A stretch of 64,000 nucleotides of DNA, from positions 46,565,466 through 46,629,465 of the forward strand of contig CM047431.1 of NCBI GenBank assembly GCA_026168455.1. The letters run 5' to 3'. This stretch comes from Theocolax elegans. Taxonomy: Eukaryota > Arthropoda > Insecta > Hymenoptera > Cerocephalidae. Below, piece by piece: positions 1 through 11,628 of the stretch (position 1 is its first letter; every line of letters begins with the position of its first letter). The translations under genes were made by a program, and so were the position numbers. A model generated the notes under the pieces. That model worked only from the letters and a program-made list of their open reading frames with translations, had not been told where the DNA came from and searched no databases.

Positions 1-618
1 AAAAAAACGAATTAATATTTATTTAATATCACCTTATTTATACCTGAAAAAAATTCATACACATGTTTTGCAAAAAAATCCAACGTCCAAGGTGAATTTC
101 TTCAAGTCGTCGCATCACGACATTCCAAGTCGACGTTGAGGGTTAGACTGACGCATCGACGTTTAGCAAAATTTCTTAGTAACCGATAAACAGGAAGTCA
201 TTTGTTCACTGGTGGTCAAGCAAATTTTACAAAAATTCCTTAGCAACCAACAAACAAATGACTTCTTGTTTATCGGTCACTAAGAAATTTTGCTAAACGT
301 CGATGTGTCTGTCAGTCGAACCTCAACGTCGACTTGGAATGTCGTGATGCGACGACTTGAAGAAATTCATCTTGGACGTTGGATCTTTTGCAAAACATAT
401 GTATGAATTTTTTTCAGGTATAAATAAGGTGATATTAAATAAATATAATTCGTTTTTTTTACAAGAAACTTTAAATTATTAAAATGTCTAAAGAAATTTT
501 ATAAAGTGTAGGTAAATGTAACCTACACTTGGTGCCACACTTTCAACAACTTTCCCCATATTTCTCTCAACATAAGTTTAATTTATAATAACTTTGTATA
601 ATGTTGGCGTAAGTATAT
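1..618. repeat. Palindromic repeat, right part of a CCCGCG-family foldback copy
   Basis: Bases 1-46 and 414-458 are reverse complements, and the whole of 1-458 folds into two arms of about 220 bp around a short centre near 225-235. Bases 459-618 match the outer right arm of the fuller copy at 2,880-3,020. The left outer arm lies beyond the window edge. Homology stops near 618, inside the arm, so the copy is truncated on that side. There is no reading frame of note. The inner palindrome is shared almost base for base with 2,422-2,880. Confidence 0.85.
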
Positions 619-1379
619 CCCTATCCTTCAGATTTAGTATTATAATTCTTGTAAGGGATGTAAAACTAAAAAATTCCAGCCATTATAAATGATGAAATAA
701 TAATTTTGTTTTATAATTATTTTATAATAATATTTGTATTTTTAGCAGCTTACAGGGGATTAGATGGATACTGAAGAAGTGGAGATACTTTTCTACCATT
801 CCAAGGTAAGGGCATAAATTTTTTGCAATGAATCATGCTACTAGATTCAATCGTATAAGGCAACAAATATACATTTCTATTAATATTTCGGGCACTTTTC
901 CCGGATATTTTTGACCATAAGTGATCTTAATGATTTAGACCCACTCTGGAAATTTTAGGCAGTTTCTGAACTATAAAAGACATCTATTGACAGTATTAGG
1001 GTACCACAGTCCGGAGCAGAATTGCTGATTTTCACTATTTAAGGTTTAAATGGCTTACAAGAGTGTGACAGCATACATTTATGTCTTTAAAAGTATTTTT
1101 TATGAAAAGTTCGGAAAATTTTACAAAAAAAGTCATACTTATGTTTTTAGTGAAAAATGCATCACCTGGGAGCTAAAAATTCATGAAAATGGGCATATAA
1201 TGCAAAAAAGTGCTAAAATGTCAACTTTGACTCTCTGTAACTTAAAATAATGGCCCAGAAAAAATCTGAAAAAATTCAGGAGAACTACTGGATACCTCTA
1301 AAACATATTCCCACAGTTATAGCAATATTTATTTTTTTCATCTTCGATGTCACAGAGAACCACCCATATATATATATAT
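619..1379. other. AT-rich spacer between repeats
   Basis: This stretch matches no other repeat in the window. A 66-residue frame at 1,050-1,250 has no recognisable domain and ordinary AT-rich composition. The only structured signal is the candidate exon at 764-805. Confidence 0.5.
764..805 (+). CDS. Candidate first coding exon
   Basis: An ATG at 764 (context AGATGG) opens 14 codons, MDTEEVEILFYHSK, ending at CCAAG followed by GTAAGG at 806, a good splice donor. Upstream, TATTTTTAG at 738-746 could be a splice acceptor. The run is acidic and looks like a natural N-terminus. No following exon was found, and the next kilobase is repeat DNA. A chance combination of ATG and donor is quite possible. 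Confidence 0.25.
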
Positions 1380-1955
1380 GGGATATTTCACGTGGAGTGG
1401 TCTAATCAAAATTTCAAAATGCATCAAATGCAGGAAATTTTTTTAAAAATTTAAATGGGAATTACCATGTTAATTTTTGTAAATTTTTTGTCTTTCTTTA
1501 AACTATAACTTTTTACGGAATTGAAGGCCATAAGAAAGCTACAAACCGTTTGAAAGGTATTGCATCAAGCTTTTTTTTAGACTTTTGGATGAAAAAATCA
1601 ATTGGGGCGTACTTACACTTTTTTAAGTTGAATATTGACATATAGTTGATGAGATACTTATCATGAAATTAGAAAATCTAATCCAGAAAGATAAATTCTA
1701 GACATAATTAGCAACGAATGTTACATATAATCTTCTATAGTACAAGTTGATAGATTTTGAGTTAAATAGCGGTGAACCCAGCTGGTGTTGCAAAAACTTG
1801 GAAAAATTCACTTTTTGAGGTTAGAATCACTTTTGAACAAATAGATTCCAGTAACTAAAAATTCTTTTCTGATGTATTCTGAAAAACATTTGCAATGTGT
1901 ACCCAAAATTTGGTGCATTTTAAAATTTTGATCGGACCATTCACGTGGAATATCC
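1380..1955. mobile_element. GGGGTATTCC-family palindromic element, internally deleted
   Basis: The left end (GGGATATTTCACGTG) and right end (CACGTGGAATATCCC) are inverted, lying in (TA)n on the left and (CA)n on the right. The left arm jumps after about 50 bp to the central spacer, so most of it is deleted, while the right arm is intact. The spacer retains an uninterrupted TTAA at 1,498-1,501. That is the empty site corresponding to the one filled by a MITE at 6,569-7,321. The element is non-coding and non-autonomous. Confidence 0.85.

Positions 1956-1959
<4 letters not shown>

Positions 1960-1997
<38 letters not shown>
1960..1997. repeat. (CA)n microsatellite
   Basis: About 18 CA dinucleotides abut the right end of the palindromic element at 1,380-1,955. 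Frames reading TH or CV repeats here are artefacts. Confidence 0.98.
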
Positions 1998-1998
<1 letters not shown>

Positions 1999-2117
1999 CA
2001 CACATACAATATTTGATTGTATATTCTGCGATTTCCAGAATATGTTAGCAAAGAAATGTATTGCAATAATATTCTCTTATGATATATAGTACTATATAGT
2101 ACTCATTTTATATAAAA

Positions 2118-3168
2118 TACCCGCGTAAAATGTGAAAGTTTATGCCAAACTTGGTCCAAGTTTATGTTTGTATAAAGTTTGGCGCAACTTGGGCAATGAG
2201 ACTTTCCCAAACTTGGCAACTCACACATTTAAATGTGGACAAGTTTGGAAAAGTATGGGATAAACTTACGCCAAACATCTATACAAAGTTATTATAAATT
2301 AAACTTATGTTGAGAGAAATATGGGGAAAGTTGTTGAAAGTGTGGCACAAGTGTAGGTTACATTTACCTACACTTTATAAAATTTCTTAGACATTTTAAT
2401 AATTTAAAGTTTCTTGTAAAAAAAACGAATTAATATTTATTTAATATCACCTTATTATACCTGAAAAAAATTCATACACATGTTTTTGCAAAAAAATCCA
2501 ACGTCCAAGGTGAATTTCTTCAAGTCGTCGCATCACGACATTCCAAGTCGACGTTGAGGGTTAGACTGACGCATCGACGTTTAGCAAATTTCTTAGTAAC
2601 CGATAAACAGGAAGTCATTTGTTCACTGGTGGTCAAGCAAATTTTACAAAAATTCCTTAGCAACCAACAAACAAATGACTTCTTGTTTATCGGTCACTAA
2701 GAAATTTTGCTAAACGTCGATGTGTCTGTCAGTCGAACCCTCAACGTCGACTTGGAATGTCGTGATGCGACGACTTGAAGAAATTCATCTGGACGTTGGA
2801 TCTTTTTGCAAAACATATGTATGAATTTTTTTCAGGTATAAATAAGGTGATATTAAATAAATATTATTCGTTTTTTTTTACAAGAAACTTTAAATTATTA
2901 AAATGTCTAAAGAATTTTATAAAGTGTAGGTAAATGTAACTACACTTGTGCCACACTTTTCAACAACTTTCCCCATATTTCTCTCAACATAAGTTTAATT
3001 TATAATAACTTTGTATAATGTTTGGCGTAAGTTTATCCCATACTTTTCCAAACTTTGTCCCACACTTAAATGTGTGAGTTGTCAAATTTGGGAAAGTCTC
3101 ATTGCCCAAGTTGCGCCAAACTTTATACAAACATAAACTTGGGCCAAGTTTGGCATAAACTTTCATAT
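2118..3168. mobile_element. CCCGCG-family foldback element
   Basis: The left end reads TACCCGCGTAAAA, preceded by AAAA. The outer arms (2,118-2,421 and about 2,880-3,168) are inverted copies holding several near-palindromic motifs of the type CCAAACTTGG, as expected of subterminal transposase-binding repeats. A hairpin AGTGTAGGT...ACCTACACT lies within each arm. The centre (2,422-2,880) is itself a palindrome. The right terminus is missing: after GGCATAAACTTTCAT the sequence departs from the expected ACGCGGGTA. No protein is encoded. The left end is shared with the element at 62,137-63,866. Confidence 0.8.
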
Positions 3169-4900
3169 TTTTATATTTTACTTTCATGATTTTATAAACA
3201 TTTTAACCTGAAAATCCCACTTTCATTTCAGATTTTGAGGTTCTAATGTTATAAAATATAGTATGAGACTATTGTGGAAGCTGTTTTTTTTACTTTTCTC
3301 GATGTTCTCACTCGCTTCGCTCGTGCGAACAACCTCCAGAAAGGTAGAAAACCATCTCCCACAACAGTGTCATAATATACTATATCATCATTGTAAGTTT
3401 CAAAAAGTTAACAACTCGAAGAAATAAGTTTGAAGAAAAAAAATATTTTATTGAATTGAATAAATATTTATTTACATTAACGGGGCGGCATACCCCACTT
3501 ACCGACTGAGCAATGTGGTTCATTAAATACAGTCATATCGGATAATTGGATAATTTATCATTTTGCAAAATTACAACGTATACGTCATCTGCACCTTTAA
3601 CATCGTTTGCACAGAGAAATGTATACTTTTAGTGCAAATATGTTTAAAGATGTCCTTTGCACATATTGACTTGCAGGCGTGATTAATTATTATTACATTT
3701 GGATATATATATAGAGATATATACTGCCTGATTATTTGTTTTATTGTATTGTACCTATCATATATGTGCTTAGTACACCAAATGTAACAAACTTTTGATC
3801 AGGATTCGCGAATTATTGATCCTTCGTTTAGTTATGTATAATAAATAATTATTATAGATGTATATAGAATCTTGTTGGAAAACCTTATAGAGCATTATAG
3901 ATCCAGTGAAAAAATCCAATATATTATATTCATTGATAGTTTTTTTTATTAGGTATAGTATATAAGTGTGACCAGTATTTGAATATGATATATATATGGG
4001 GTATTCCCACGTGAAGTGGTCCGAGTCAAAATTTTAAAATGCACCAAATTTTGGGTACACATTGCAAATGTTTTCAGAATACAGAAAAAAATTTTTAGGT
4101 ACTGGAATCTATTTGCTCAAAAGTTATTCTAACCACAAAAAGTGGATTTTTCCAAGTTTTTTCAACACCAGCTGGGTTCACCGCTATGTGACTCAAAATC
4201 TATCAACTTTTACTATACAACATTATATGTAACATTCGTTGCTAATTATGTCTAGAATTTATTCTTCTGGGTTAAAATTTCTAATCTCAAGGTTAATGAC
4301 AAATAAACTACATGTCAACATTCAACTTAAAAAAGTGTAAGTGCGCCACAATTGATTTTTTATCCAAAAGTCTAAAAAAAAGCTTGGAGCAATATCTTTC
4401 AAATGGTGCTGTAGCATTTTTATGGCCTCAATACTGTAAAAAGTTATGATAATTTAAAGAAACACGAAATTTTTTTTAAATTTAAATGGGAAAATACCAT
4501 GTTAATTTTTGTGAATTTATGTCTTTCTTTAACCCATTAACGCCGAAACGACCAACATTTTTTTTCTTTTTTCATAGTCATTATTTAATATTTAAATCAT
4601 GCGCTACCATAGTACTGATTTTTTTCGTTATAGTTTTGGATGTGTTCTTTCGAATGCCGTCAGTAAAATTGACTTAACCCTTTTTTGAAAAAAGTTATGA
4701 TTTTTTTAATTAAAAAAATATAGAAAATTTGTCGCTATTTTTTGATAATTAATTTTTTTCATATTATAAAATGTATTTAAATCGTCCGATTCATGAACAA
4801 AAGTGCATAAAATAGTTATACTTTGACCCTATATTTTTTGTATTTTATTCTCAGATAATCAAAAATTTTGTTTTTAATGAAAATACACGAAAAATAACCA
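2866..4900. repeat. Direct duplication A, copy 1
   Basis: This is the first of two adjacent copies of a 2.04-kb unit; the second is 4,906-6,937 (offset about 2,038). The unit contains the right arm of a CCCGCG-family element, a small inverted-repeat segment (about 3,258-3,385), an AT-rich non-coding part, the left arm of a GGGGTATTCC palindrome (3,998 onwards) and half of a TTAA palindrome (4,533-4,900). Copies differ almost only by one-base gains and losses, many in homopolymers. No gene is seen. Confidence 0.93.
4533..4900. mobile_element. Half of a TTAA-target palindromic MITE
   Basis: The segment starts with CCCATTAACGCC after TTAA (4,529-4,532) and matches the left half of the complete element at 6,569-7,321. 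It stops within about 10 bp of that element's symmetry centre, which is also the end of duplication copy 1. Confidence 0.85.
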
Positions 4901-4905
4901 TATTA

Positions 4906-6937
4906 ATTCGTTTTTTTTACAAGAAACTTTAAATTATTAAAATGTCTAAAGAAATTTTATAAAGTGTAGGTAAATGTAACCTACACTTGTGCCACACTTT
5001 CAACAACTTTCCCCATATTTCTCTCAACATAAGTTTAATTTATAATAACTTTGTATAATGTTTGGCGTAAGTTTATCCCATACTTTTCCAAACTTGTCCC
5101 ACACTTAAATGTGTGAGTTGTCAAATTTGGGAAAGTCTCATTGCCCAAGTTGCGCCAAACTTTATACAAACATAAACTTGGGCCAAGTTTGGCATAAACT
5201 TTCATATTTTTATATTTTACTTTCATGATTTTATAACATTTTAACCTGAAAATCCCACTTTCATTTCAGATTTTGAGGTTCTAATGTTATAAAATATAGT
5301 ATGAGACTATTGTGGAAGCTGTTTTTTTTACTTTTCTCGATGTTCTCACTCGCTTCGCTCGTGCGAACAACCTCCAGAAAGGTAGAAAACCATCTCCCAC
5401 AACAGTGTCATAATATACTATATCATCATTGTAAGTTTCAAAAAGTTAACAACTCGAAGAAATAAGTTTGAAGAAAAAAAATATTTTATTGAATTGAATA
5501 AATATTTATTTACATTAACGGGGCGGCATACCCCACTTACCGACTGAGCAATGTAGGTTCATTAAATACAGTCATATCGGATAATTGGATAATTTATCAT
5601 TTTGCAAAATTACAAACGTATACGTCATCTGCACCTTTAACATCGTTTGCACAGAGAAATGTATACTTTTAGTGCAAATATGTTTAAAGATGTCCTTTGC
5701 ACATATTGACTTGCAGCGTGATTAATTATTATTACATTTGTATATATATATAGAGATATATACTGCCTGATTATTTGTTTTATTGTATTGTACCTATCAT
5801 ATATGTGCTTAGTACACCAAATTGTAACAAACTTTTGATCAGGATTCCATTATTGATCCTTCGTTTAGTTATGTATAATAATAATTATTATAGATGTATA
5901 TAGAATCTTTTGGAAAACCTTATAGAGCATTATAGATCCAGTGAAAAATCCATATATTATATTCATTGATAGTTTTTTTTATAGGTATACGTATATAAGT
6001 GTGACCAGTATTTGAATATGATATATATATGGGGTATTCCACGTGAAGTGGTCCGATCAAAATTTTAAAATGCACCAAATTTTGGGTACACATTGCAAAT
6101 GTTTTTCAGAATACAGAAAAAAATTTTTAGGTACTGGAATCTATTTGCTCAAAAGTTATTCTAACCACAAAAAGTGGATTTTTCCAAGTTTTTTTCAACA
6201 CCAGCTGGGTTCACCGCTATGTGACTCAAAATCTATCAACTTTTACTATACAACATTATATGTAACATTCGTTGCTAATTATGTCTAGAATTTATTCTTC
6301 TGGGTTAAAATTTCTAATCTCAAGGTTAATGACAAATAAACTACATGTCAACATTCAACTTAAAAAAAGTGTAAGTGCGCCACAATTGATTTTTTTATCC
6401 AAAAGTCTAAAAAAAAGCTTGGAGCAATATCTTTCAAATGGTCTGTAGCATTTTTATGGCCTTCAATACTGTAAAAAGTTATGATAATTTAAAGAAACAC
6501 GAAATTTTTTTTAAAATTTAAATGGGAAATACCATGTTAATTTTTGTGAATTTTATGTCTTTCTTTAACCCATTAACGCCGAAACGACCAACATTTTTTT
6601 TCTTTTTTCATAGTCATTATTTAATATTTAAATCATGCGCTACCATAGTACTGATTTTTTTCGTTATAGTTTTGGATGTGTTCTTTCGAATGCCGTCAGT
6701 AAAATTGACTTAACCCTTTTTTGAAAAAAGTTATGATTTTTTTAATTAAAAAAATATAGAAAATTTGTCGCTATTTTTTGATAATTAATTTTTTTCATAT
6801 TATAAAATGTATTTAAATCGTCCGATTCATGAACAAAAGTGCATAAAATAGTTATACTTTGACCCTATATTTTTTGTATTTTATTCTCAGATAATCAAAA
6901 ATTTTGTTTTTAATGAAAATACACGAAAAATAACCAA
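4906..6937. repeat. Direct duplication A, copy 2
   Basis: This is the second copy of the 2.04-kb unit described at 2,866-4,900. It begins at ATTCGTTTTTTT, the same sequence that opens copy 1. Here the unit runs on past its end into the second half of the TTAA palindrome and the right arm of the surrounding element, so this copy preserves the original junction. Confidence 0.93.
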
Positions 6938-7783
6938 ATTTATTCATTTTTCTCTATTTCTGAGTGTTTTTACATTGAAATCAAAATTTTTGACTATCTT
7001 AGAATAAAATACAAAAAATATAGGGTCAAAGTATAACTATTTTATGCACTTTTGTTCATGAATCGAACGATCTAAATACATTTTATAATATGAAAAAAAA
7101 TTAATTATCAAAAAATAGCGACAAATTTTCTATATTTTTTTTAATTAAAAAAATCATAACTTTTTTCAAAAAAGGGTTAAGTCAATTTTACCGACGGCAT
7201 TCGAAAGAACACATCCAAAACTATAACGAAAAAAATCAGTACTATGGTAGCGCATGATTTAAATATTAAATAATGACTATGAAAAAAGAAAAAAAATGTT
7301 GGTCGTTTCGGCGTTAATGGGTTAAATTATCATAACTTTTTACAGAATTGAAGGCCATAAAAATGCTATAAACCATTTGAAAGGTATTGCTCCAAGCTTT
7401 TTTTTAGACTTTTGGATAAAAAAATCAATTGTGGCGAAGTTAGATTTTTTTCAAGTTGAATATTGACATGTAGTTTATCTAACATTTACCTTGAAATTAG
7501 AAATTCTAACCCAGATGGATAAATTCTAGACATAATTAACAACGAATGTTACATATAATGTTCTATAGTAAAAGTTGATAGATTTTGAGTTAAATAGCGA
7601 TGAACCCAGCTGGTGTTGAAAAAAACTGGAAAAAGTTCACTTTTTAATGTTAGAATATCTTTTGAACTAATAAATTCCAGTACCTAAAAATTTTTTTCTG
7701 TATTCTGGAAAACATTTGCAATGTGTACCCAAAATTCGGCGCATTTTAAAATTTTTATTGGACCACTTCACGTGGAATACCCC
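6031..7783. mobile_element. GGGGTATTCC-family palindromic element interrupted by a TTAA MITE
   Basis: The left terminus GGGGTATTCCACGTG at 6,031 is mirrored by CACGTGGAATACCCC ending at 7,783, with TATATATA on both sides. The arms are 6,031 to about 6,495 and 7,326-7,783. The short central spacer is split by the nested element at 6,569-7,321. Without that insertion the element would be near 1 kb. It has no coding capacity: the 81-residue frame at 6,043-6,288 is simply the arm read through and has counterparts in non-coding copies. Confidence 0.9.
6569..7321. mobile_element. piggyBac-like palindromic MITE (TTAA target)
   Basis: The element is flanked by TTAA at 6,565-6,568 and 7,322-7,325. 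Its ends, CCCATTAACGCC and GGCGTTAATGGG, are the CCC/GGG termini typical of piggyBac elements. The whole 753 bp is an almost complete palindrome centred near 6,946, with no transposase. The unoccupied site in the related copy at 1,498-1,501 (TTCTTTAA followed by the right arm) shows insertion into a single TTAA that was then duplicated. Confidence 0.92.
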
Positions 7784-8780
7784 ATATATATATATATATA
7801 ACCTATTTCATTCGGTCGGTATCAACCATATATTCCACCTTAAGAACATATTAAACAATCATTTACAACAACTAATGTTTTTCAAAATTATTTTTGCGTT
7901 CATTCTCATTTGCAATATGTCTTTTATTTAAAAGTTCAGAAAACAATTAATATTATATACAAGTTACATTCTCCTGCTAGAAATCATAAATATTATCAAT
8001 ATGCTAATTTTAATGTACTTTTACGTTATCTTCTTATTTTTAGCTAAATTTGGATAAAATTTAGCTGGTACTGAATTACCTTTAGCAATTTATCTTATTT
8101 ATATTTTAACATCTTAACTGAAACGTTTAGTTACTTTTGTATATATAGTAGTGCAGTCTTCTTTTAAAACCCAACGTTTACTACTTACAAGGAGAAAAAT
8201 AATGTTCTAAATTTAATAGAATTGTTTTAGTTACTTACAATTAGTCATAACAATTATTTTGATAGTCTTAGCGAAATATTTGATTTTGTTGATTACATAG
8301 TGAGTTGTAGGGTAATTTTATAATAATATAAATGTGTGTATCGCTAAAAGAGAAATATTAATTTTCTAATAAACTATTTATTCGTGTGGTATAATTGATT
8401 GTTATTATTACAACTTTTAGTTAAAAATGTCTAAATTGCTAAATTGCTGCTTCTTGCCAAAGTGTGGTTGTTTTAACTGAAACAAAAGGTTACGAAAATC
8501 GCGGACAACACGACTAACAAGCATCGACTTTAACCATATAATTTAAATTCAATGAGTATATATTACTGAAAAAGGATTATTATCATTTTTCATAAACATT
8601 TATTTTAAAAGATTGTTTGACAACTGATACATTTTAAATTCATGCATTTAATTTACTTTTAAAATCGGAGTGTAATATTTTTAAACTACATGTACTAATG
8701 TTAATTACAAGCTATCGTTTAAATTAAAAAAAGTATCACCAAGTTTAATGATAATTATAGTTGTTACTTTGAATATATTT
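7784..8780. other. AT-rich non-coding stretch
   Basis: After the palindrome's right flank there is about 1 kb of AT-rich sequence with no repeat partner in the window, no splice-bounded open frame and no structured RNA that could be supported. Confidence 0.5.
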
Positions 8781-9185
8781 GGGTACTTATTCGGAATTTG
8801 ACCCCTAAAAAATCACGTTTTTTTAACCCAATCGATTAAAAAATCAATAAAATAAATTTCTAAATACTTTTTTTAGTGGAGAAATGTGTTTTCGATCGTT
8901 TTTTAGTGATTTGTAGTTCGCTTAACCCAAAAGCAAGTTCAGCCCGATAAACGGGTTTTATGCATATTTGAGTTATTGGACTGATACAAAAGCAAGTTGA
9001 AACTACAGTGTAATAGAAATGATGAAATAAATCGGGGAATGAAAATTATTTTTTTGCTAAAAATCGATCGGAAACACATTTCTCCACTAAAAAAAGTAAT
9101 TAGAAACTTATTTTATGCACCTTTTAATCGATTGGATTAAAAAAAACATGATTCTTTTGGGGGCCAAATTCCGAATAAGATCCTA
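8781..9185. mobile_element. Palindromic MITE with TTATTCGGAATTTG termini
   Basis: GGGTACTTATTCGGAATTTG at the left is mirrored by CCAAATTCCGAATAAGATCC at the right. Homologous arms run inward, sharing AATCGATT and a TTTCTCCACT/AGTGGAGAAA block, to a centre near 8,985. The element is about 405 bp, non-coding, with target duplication unclear. The superfamily cannot be assigned. Confidence 0.8.
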
Positions 9186-9331
9186 CATTTGCTCTAACAA
9201 CCACAACGTTTGCTATATTAGCAGTGCATTTTTGTTGCAATAACAACAATAAAAATTAATATAATTAGCAGGTTACAGTTTGTAATCTAGGAAGAAAAAT
9301 CTGTTATATTTTTCCGTAACACTAAATTCAA

Positions 9332-9365
9332 TAATAATAATAGTAATAATAATAATAATTTATTA
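9332..9365. repeat. (AAT)n microsatellite
   Basis: This tract of AAT/ATT triplets, interrupted once, lies exactly where the open frame of the receptor pseudogene ends, so the pseudogene probably lost its continuation at this repeat. Confidence 0.9.
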
Positions 9366-10337
9366 TTTGCATTCCGGATATCGGTTTGACATTATCAAAT
9401 TTTGGCATTATTTTTAAAACCATGTCATTCTTTACTTTATTCAATCTCCAAATGTCATATTTATCACATACGTAAACCCACTTCTTATAAACGTACAAAG
9501 TATTCGGACGAGTCAGATTAGCTATCTTAATTTCCCTTTGATCGTAACCATTAAAATCTACGTTAAACGTTCGACCGGTAATTTTAAAATTTCTATCGAG
9601 TTATCGCCACTTGTACTCATATTTATCAAACTACTTCGCGAATAACGATTAATCGCGTAAAAATTATATCCTAATCTCGGATGCATGCGATCAAAGTGTT
9701 CGGAGATCCTTTATCGCAAAGCAAAGCGTTGTAAGGAAAGGTAATTAAAGTTTCATGATCAAGCTTTTTGTTATCTACGTGAAAAATCATCAACGAATGA
9801 TTGCCACTATTGTATTTGCTCGCTTTGATGTAATACAAATTATTCAATCAATTTTGTTTGTATTTCGTTATATTTAATGTTAACGACGAATACGTTCGCG
9901 TCATCGGCGAAGAGAAAATTTCCGTCACGTGAATCGTAAGCGAAATCAATTGCAATTTTATAATTTAATGATTTGACGTAGAATTTAATAGGTAAAATGG
10001 CATCCGTCAACGAATTTTTTATCGAATTAAGAATTTTCGCTTTAACGAAATTTCCTTGTGCGTACAGTATAAAATCCGATATTACATCACTGCAGTTTCT
10101 TTGATTTTCGTTCAATTTCCAACCTGTTTTGCAAGCGCAAGAATATCTATTCGTATTATTGTTCAAAATGCACAAATGTTCACAATTCCCGTTATTATTT
10201 TTACAAGGATTTTCTATTACATTAAATTTCGCCGACTTGTAACCGAGTTTTACTCTTCGAAACGGTAACTCTAACGTTGTGATATTCTTGCAACCTGATA
10301 CGTCGACATCGCATGTCCACAATTGAGATTTACCGTA
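9366..10337 (-). pseudogene. LDL-receptor/LRP-like fragment: propeller end, EGF module, next propeller
   Basis: Minus-strand translation gives the end of a YWTD-type propeller (LWTCDVDVSGCKNITT), then an EGF-like module with six cysteines starting ENPCKNNNGNCEHLCIL, then LDLR class B-like blades (for example FLFADDANVFVVNIKY). The receptor family works at the cell surface in lipoprotein, vitellogenin or ligand uptake, but the member cannot be told. The frame shifts near 9,680 and 9,590, where the later blades resume in other frames, and ends at the (AAT)n tract. Upstream the frame runs straight into the half-palindrome at 10,338, so the apparent 223-residue protein (9,840-10,511) is a chimera whose first 60 or so residues are transposon-derived. 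Confidence 0.75.
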
Positions 10338-10860
10338 TTTAACTTTTTCATTAGCAACCAAAGAAAAAATTGAATATTGACTTGACAACCACAGAACAAA
10401 ACATTTGGTCAGACCCCGTCTAACCTTCACGATGTCCAAGTCGATGTTAAAGAGTCCGCCGGATGCAACAACTTCGAAAAAAGCAAGAAGGCGTTCAAAA
10501 CTTTCAGCCAAATCGAAGGAGAAACTTCTTTATCAATAATAATAATATGTGGACTTTTTTATCAATATCGTCGGTGGCAGCAGTAATTCTTCGTCGCGCT
10601 GAAATACTAATATTTTTGGTGTCCATAACCTCTCGGTCGTGCCATCGAAATTTTTTTATCCGTTACTGCAGGATGGTGCAGCTCATTTGAAACGTTTAAT
10701 TTAGTTTTTAAACAGTCCTTCTATATATTTTTTATAAAAATTTTATAAAGTGTATTTTTTATACAATTTTTATATGGCCAATTCTTTATAAAAATTATAT
10801 AAAATGTATTTTATAAAATTTTTATAAAAAATTTATAAATTATTTTCACTTGGGAAATGA
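10338..10860. mobile_element. Half of an ATCCCATG-family palindrome
   Basis: The sequence matches one arm of the element at 21,122-22,744, from its centre (AACTTTTTCATTAGCAACC) outward through the conserved coding-like block and the TTTATAAAA-rich part. It stops near 10,860, short of the terminal ATCCCATG. The inner end lies at the symmetry centre of the full element. It directly abuts the receptor pseudogene and supplies a spurious start codon to it. Confidence 0.85.
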
Positions 10861-11628
10861 ATATTACTAAAATAATATAAGAATAAATATGTAAGGCGGT
10901 AATGATAAAAGTATAATTAAATTTTTCCAAACAATAATTATGTGCATAATAGTTATTTATGCACTTAGAGAGTAAAATAGAAATTTATTCCCAGGATGAA
11001 AGTTGCTCCTCGATCTTCAGCTTTTTCTCCCGTGCATATAAAATTTGTCAATAATCATTTAAAAAGTCACTTTTTGCAATAACAATTTTTTATTAATTTC
11101 CTAATTTTGTTCAATATTGTAAAATTTTTTATATATTTAATTTAATATAATAAATTAAATTTTATATTTGTAGAAAAAGTGTAAACTAAGTGTTAAAAAC
11201 AAAAAAGTAAATCTACGATGAAAAAAATGAGTCTTCGATGAATAAAATATGTGTCTTCAATGAATAAAATGGATGTACGGAGTGTAAGGTGAGTCTGCAG
11301 GGAATAAAGTGATCGAAGGAATAAAACGCAATTTTACTCCACTCGTAGACGTTAATAAAGTAGACTTTTTAGATTATCAGGGTAAAAACAATATTTTTAC
11401 TAATATTTCGTATGTTTACTCGTTTTATTATCCAACTCAGGTGGCTAATATAGTAATTTTGTAAACCTACAATTAATTGCATGATTTTTCGAAATTTTAT
11501 CTTAATTTAATCTTAACATTATGGTTTCGAAAACGTTTCTAGATATAATTGTCGAACCAAATAGTTATATATTTTTTGTCAAAACTGTTAAATAAGCATA
11601 AAATCGATCTTATAGACTCTTCCCATTT
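10861..11628. other. AT-rich stretch, probable intron remnant
   Basis: This lies between two parts of the receptor pseudogene and so is likely a former intron. Around 11,200-11,300 there is a short imperfect repeat of the type GTCTTCRATGAATAAAAT, about two to three units. No open frame or RNA is supported. Confidence 0.45.
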
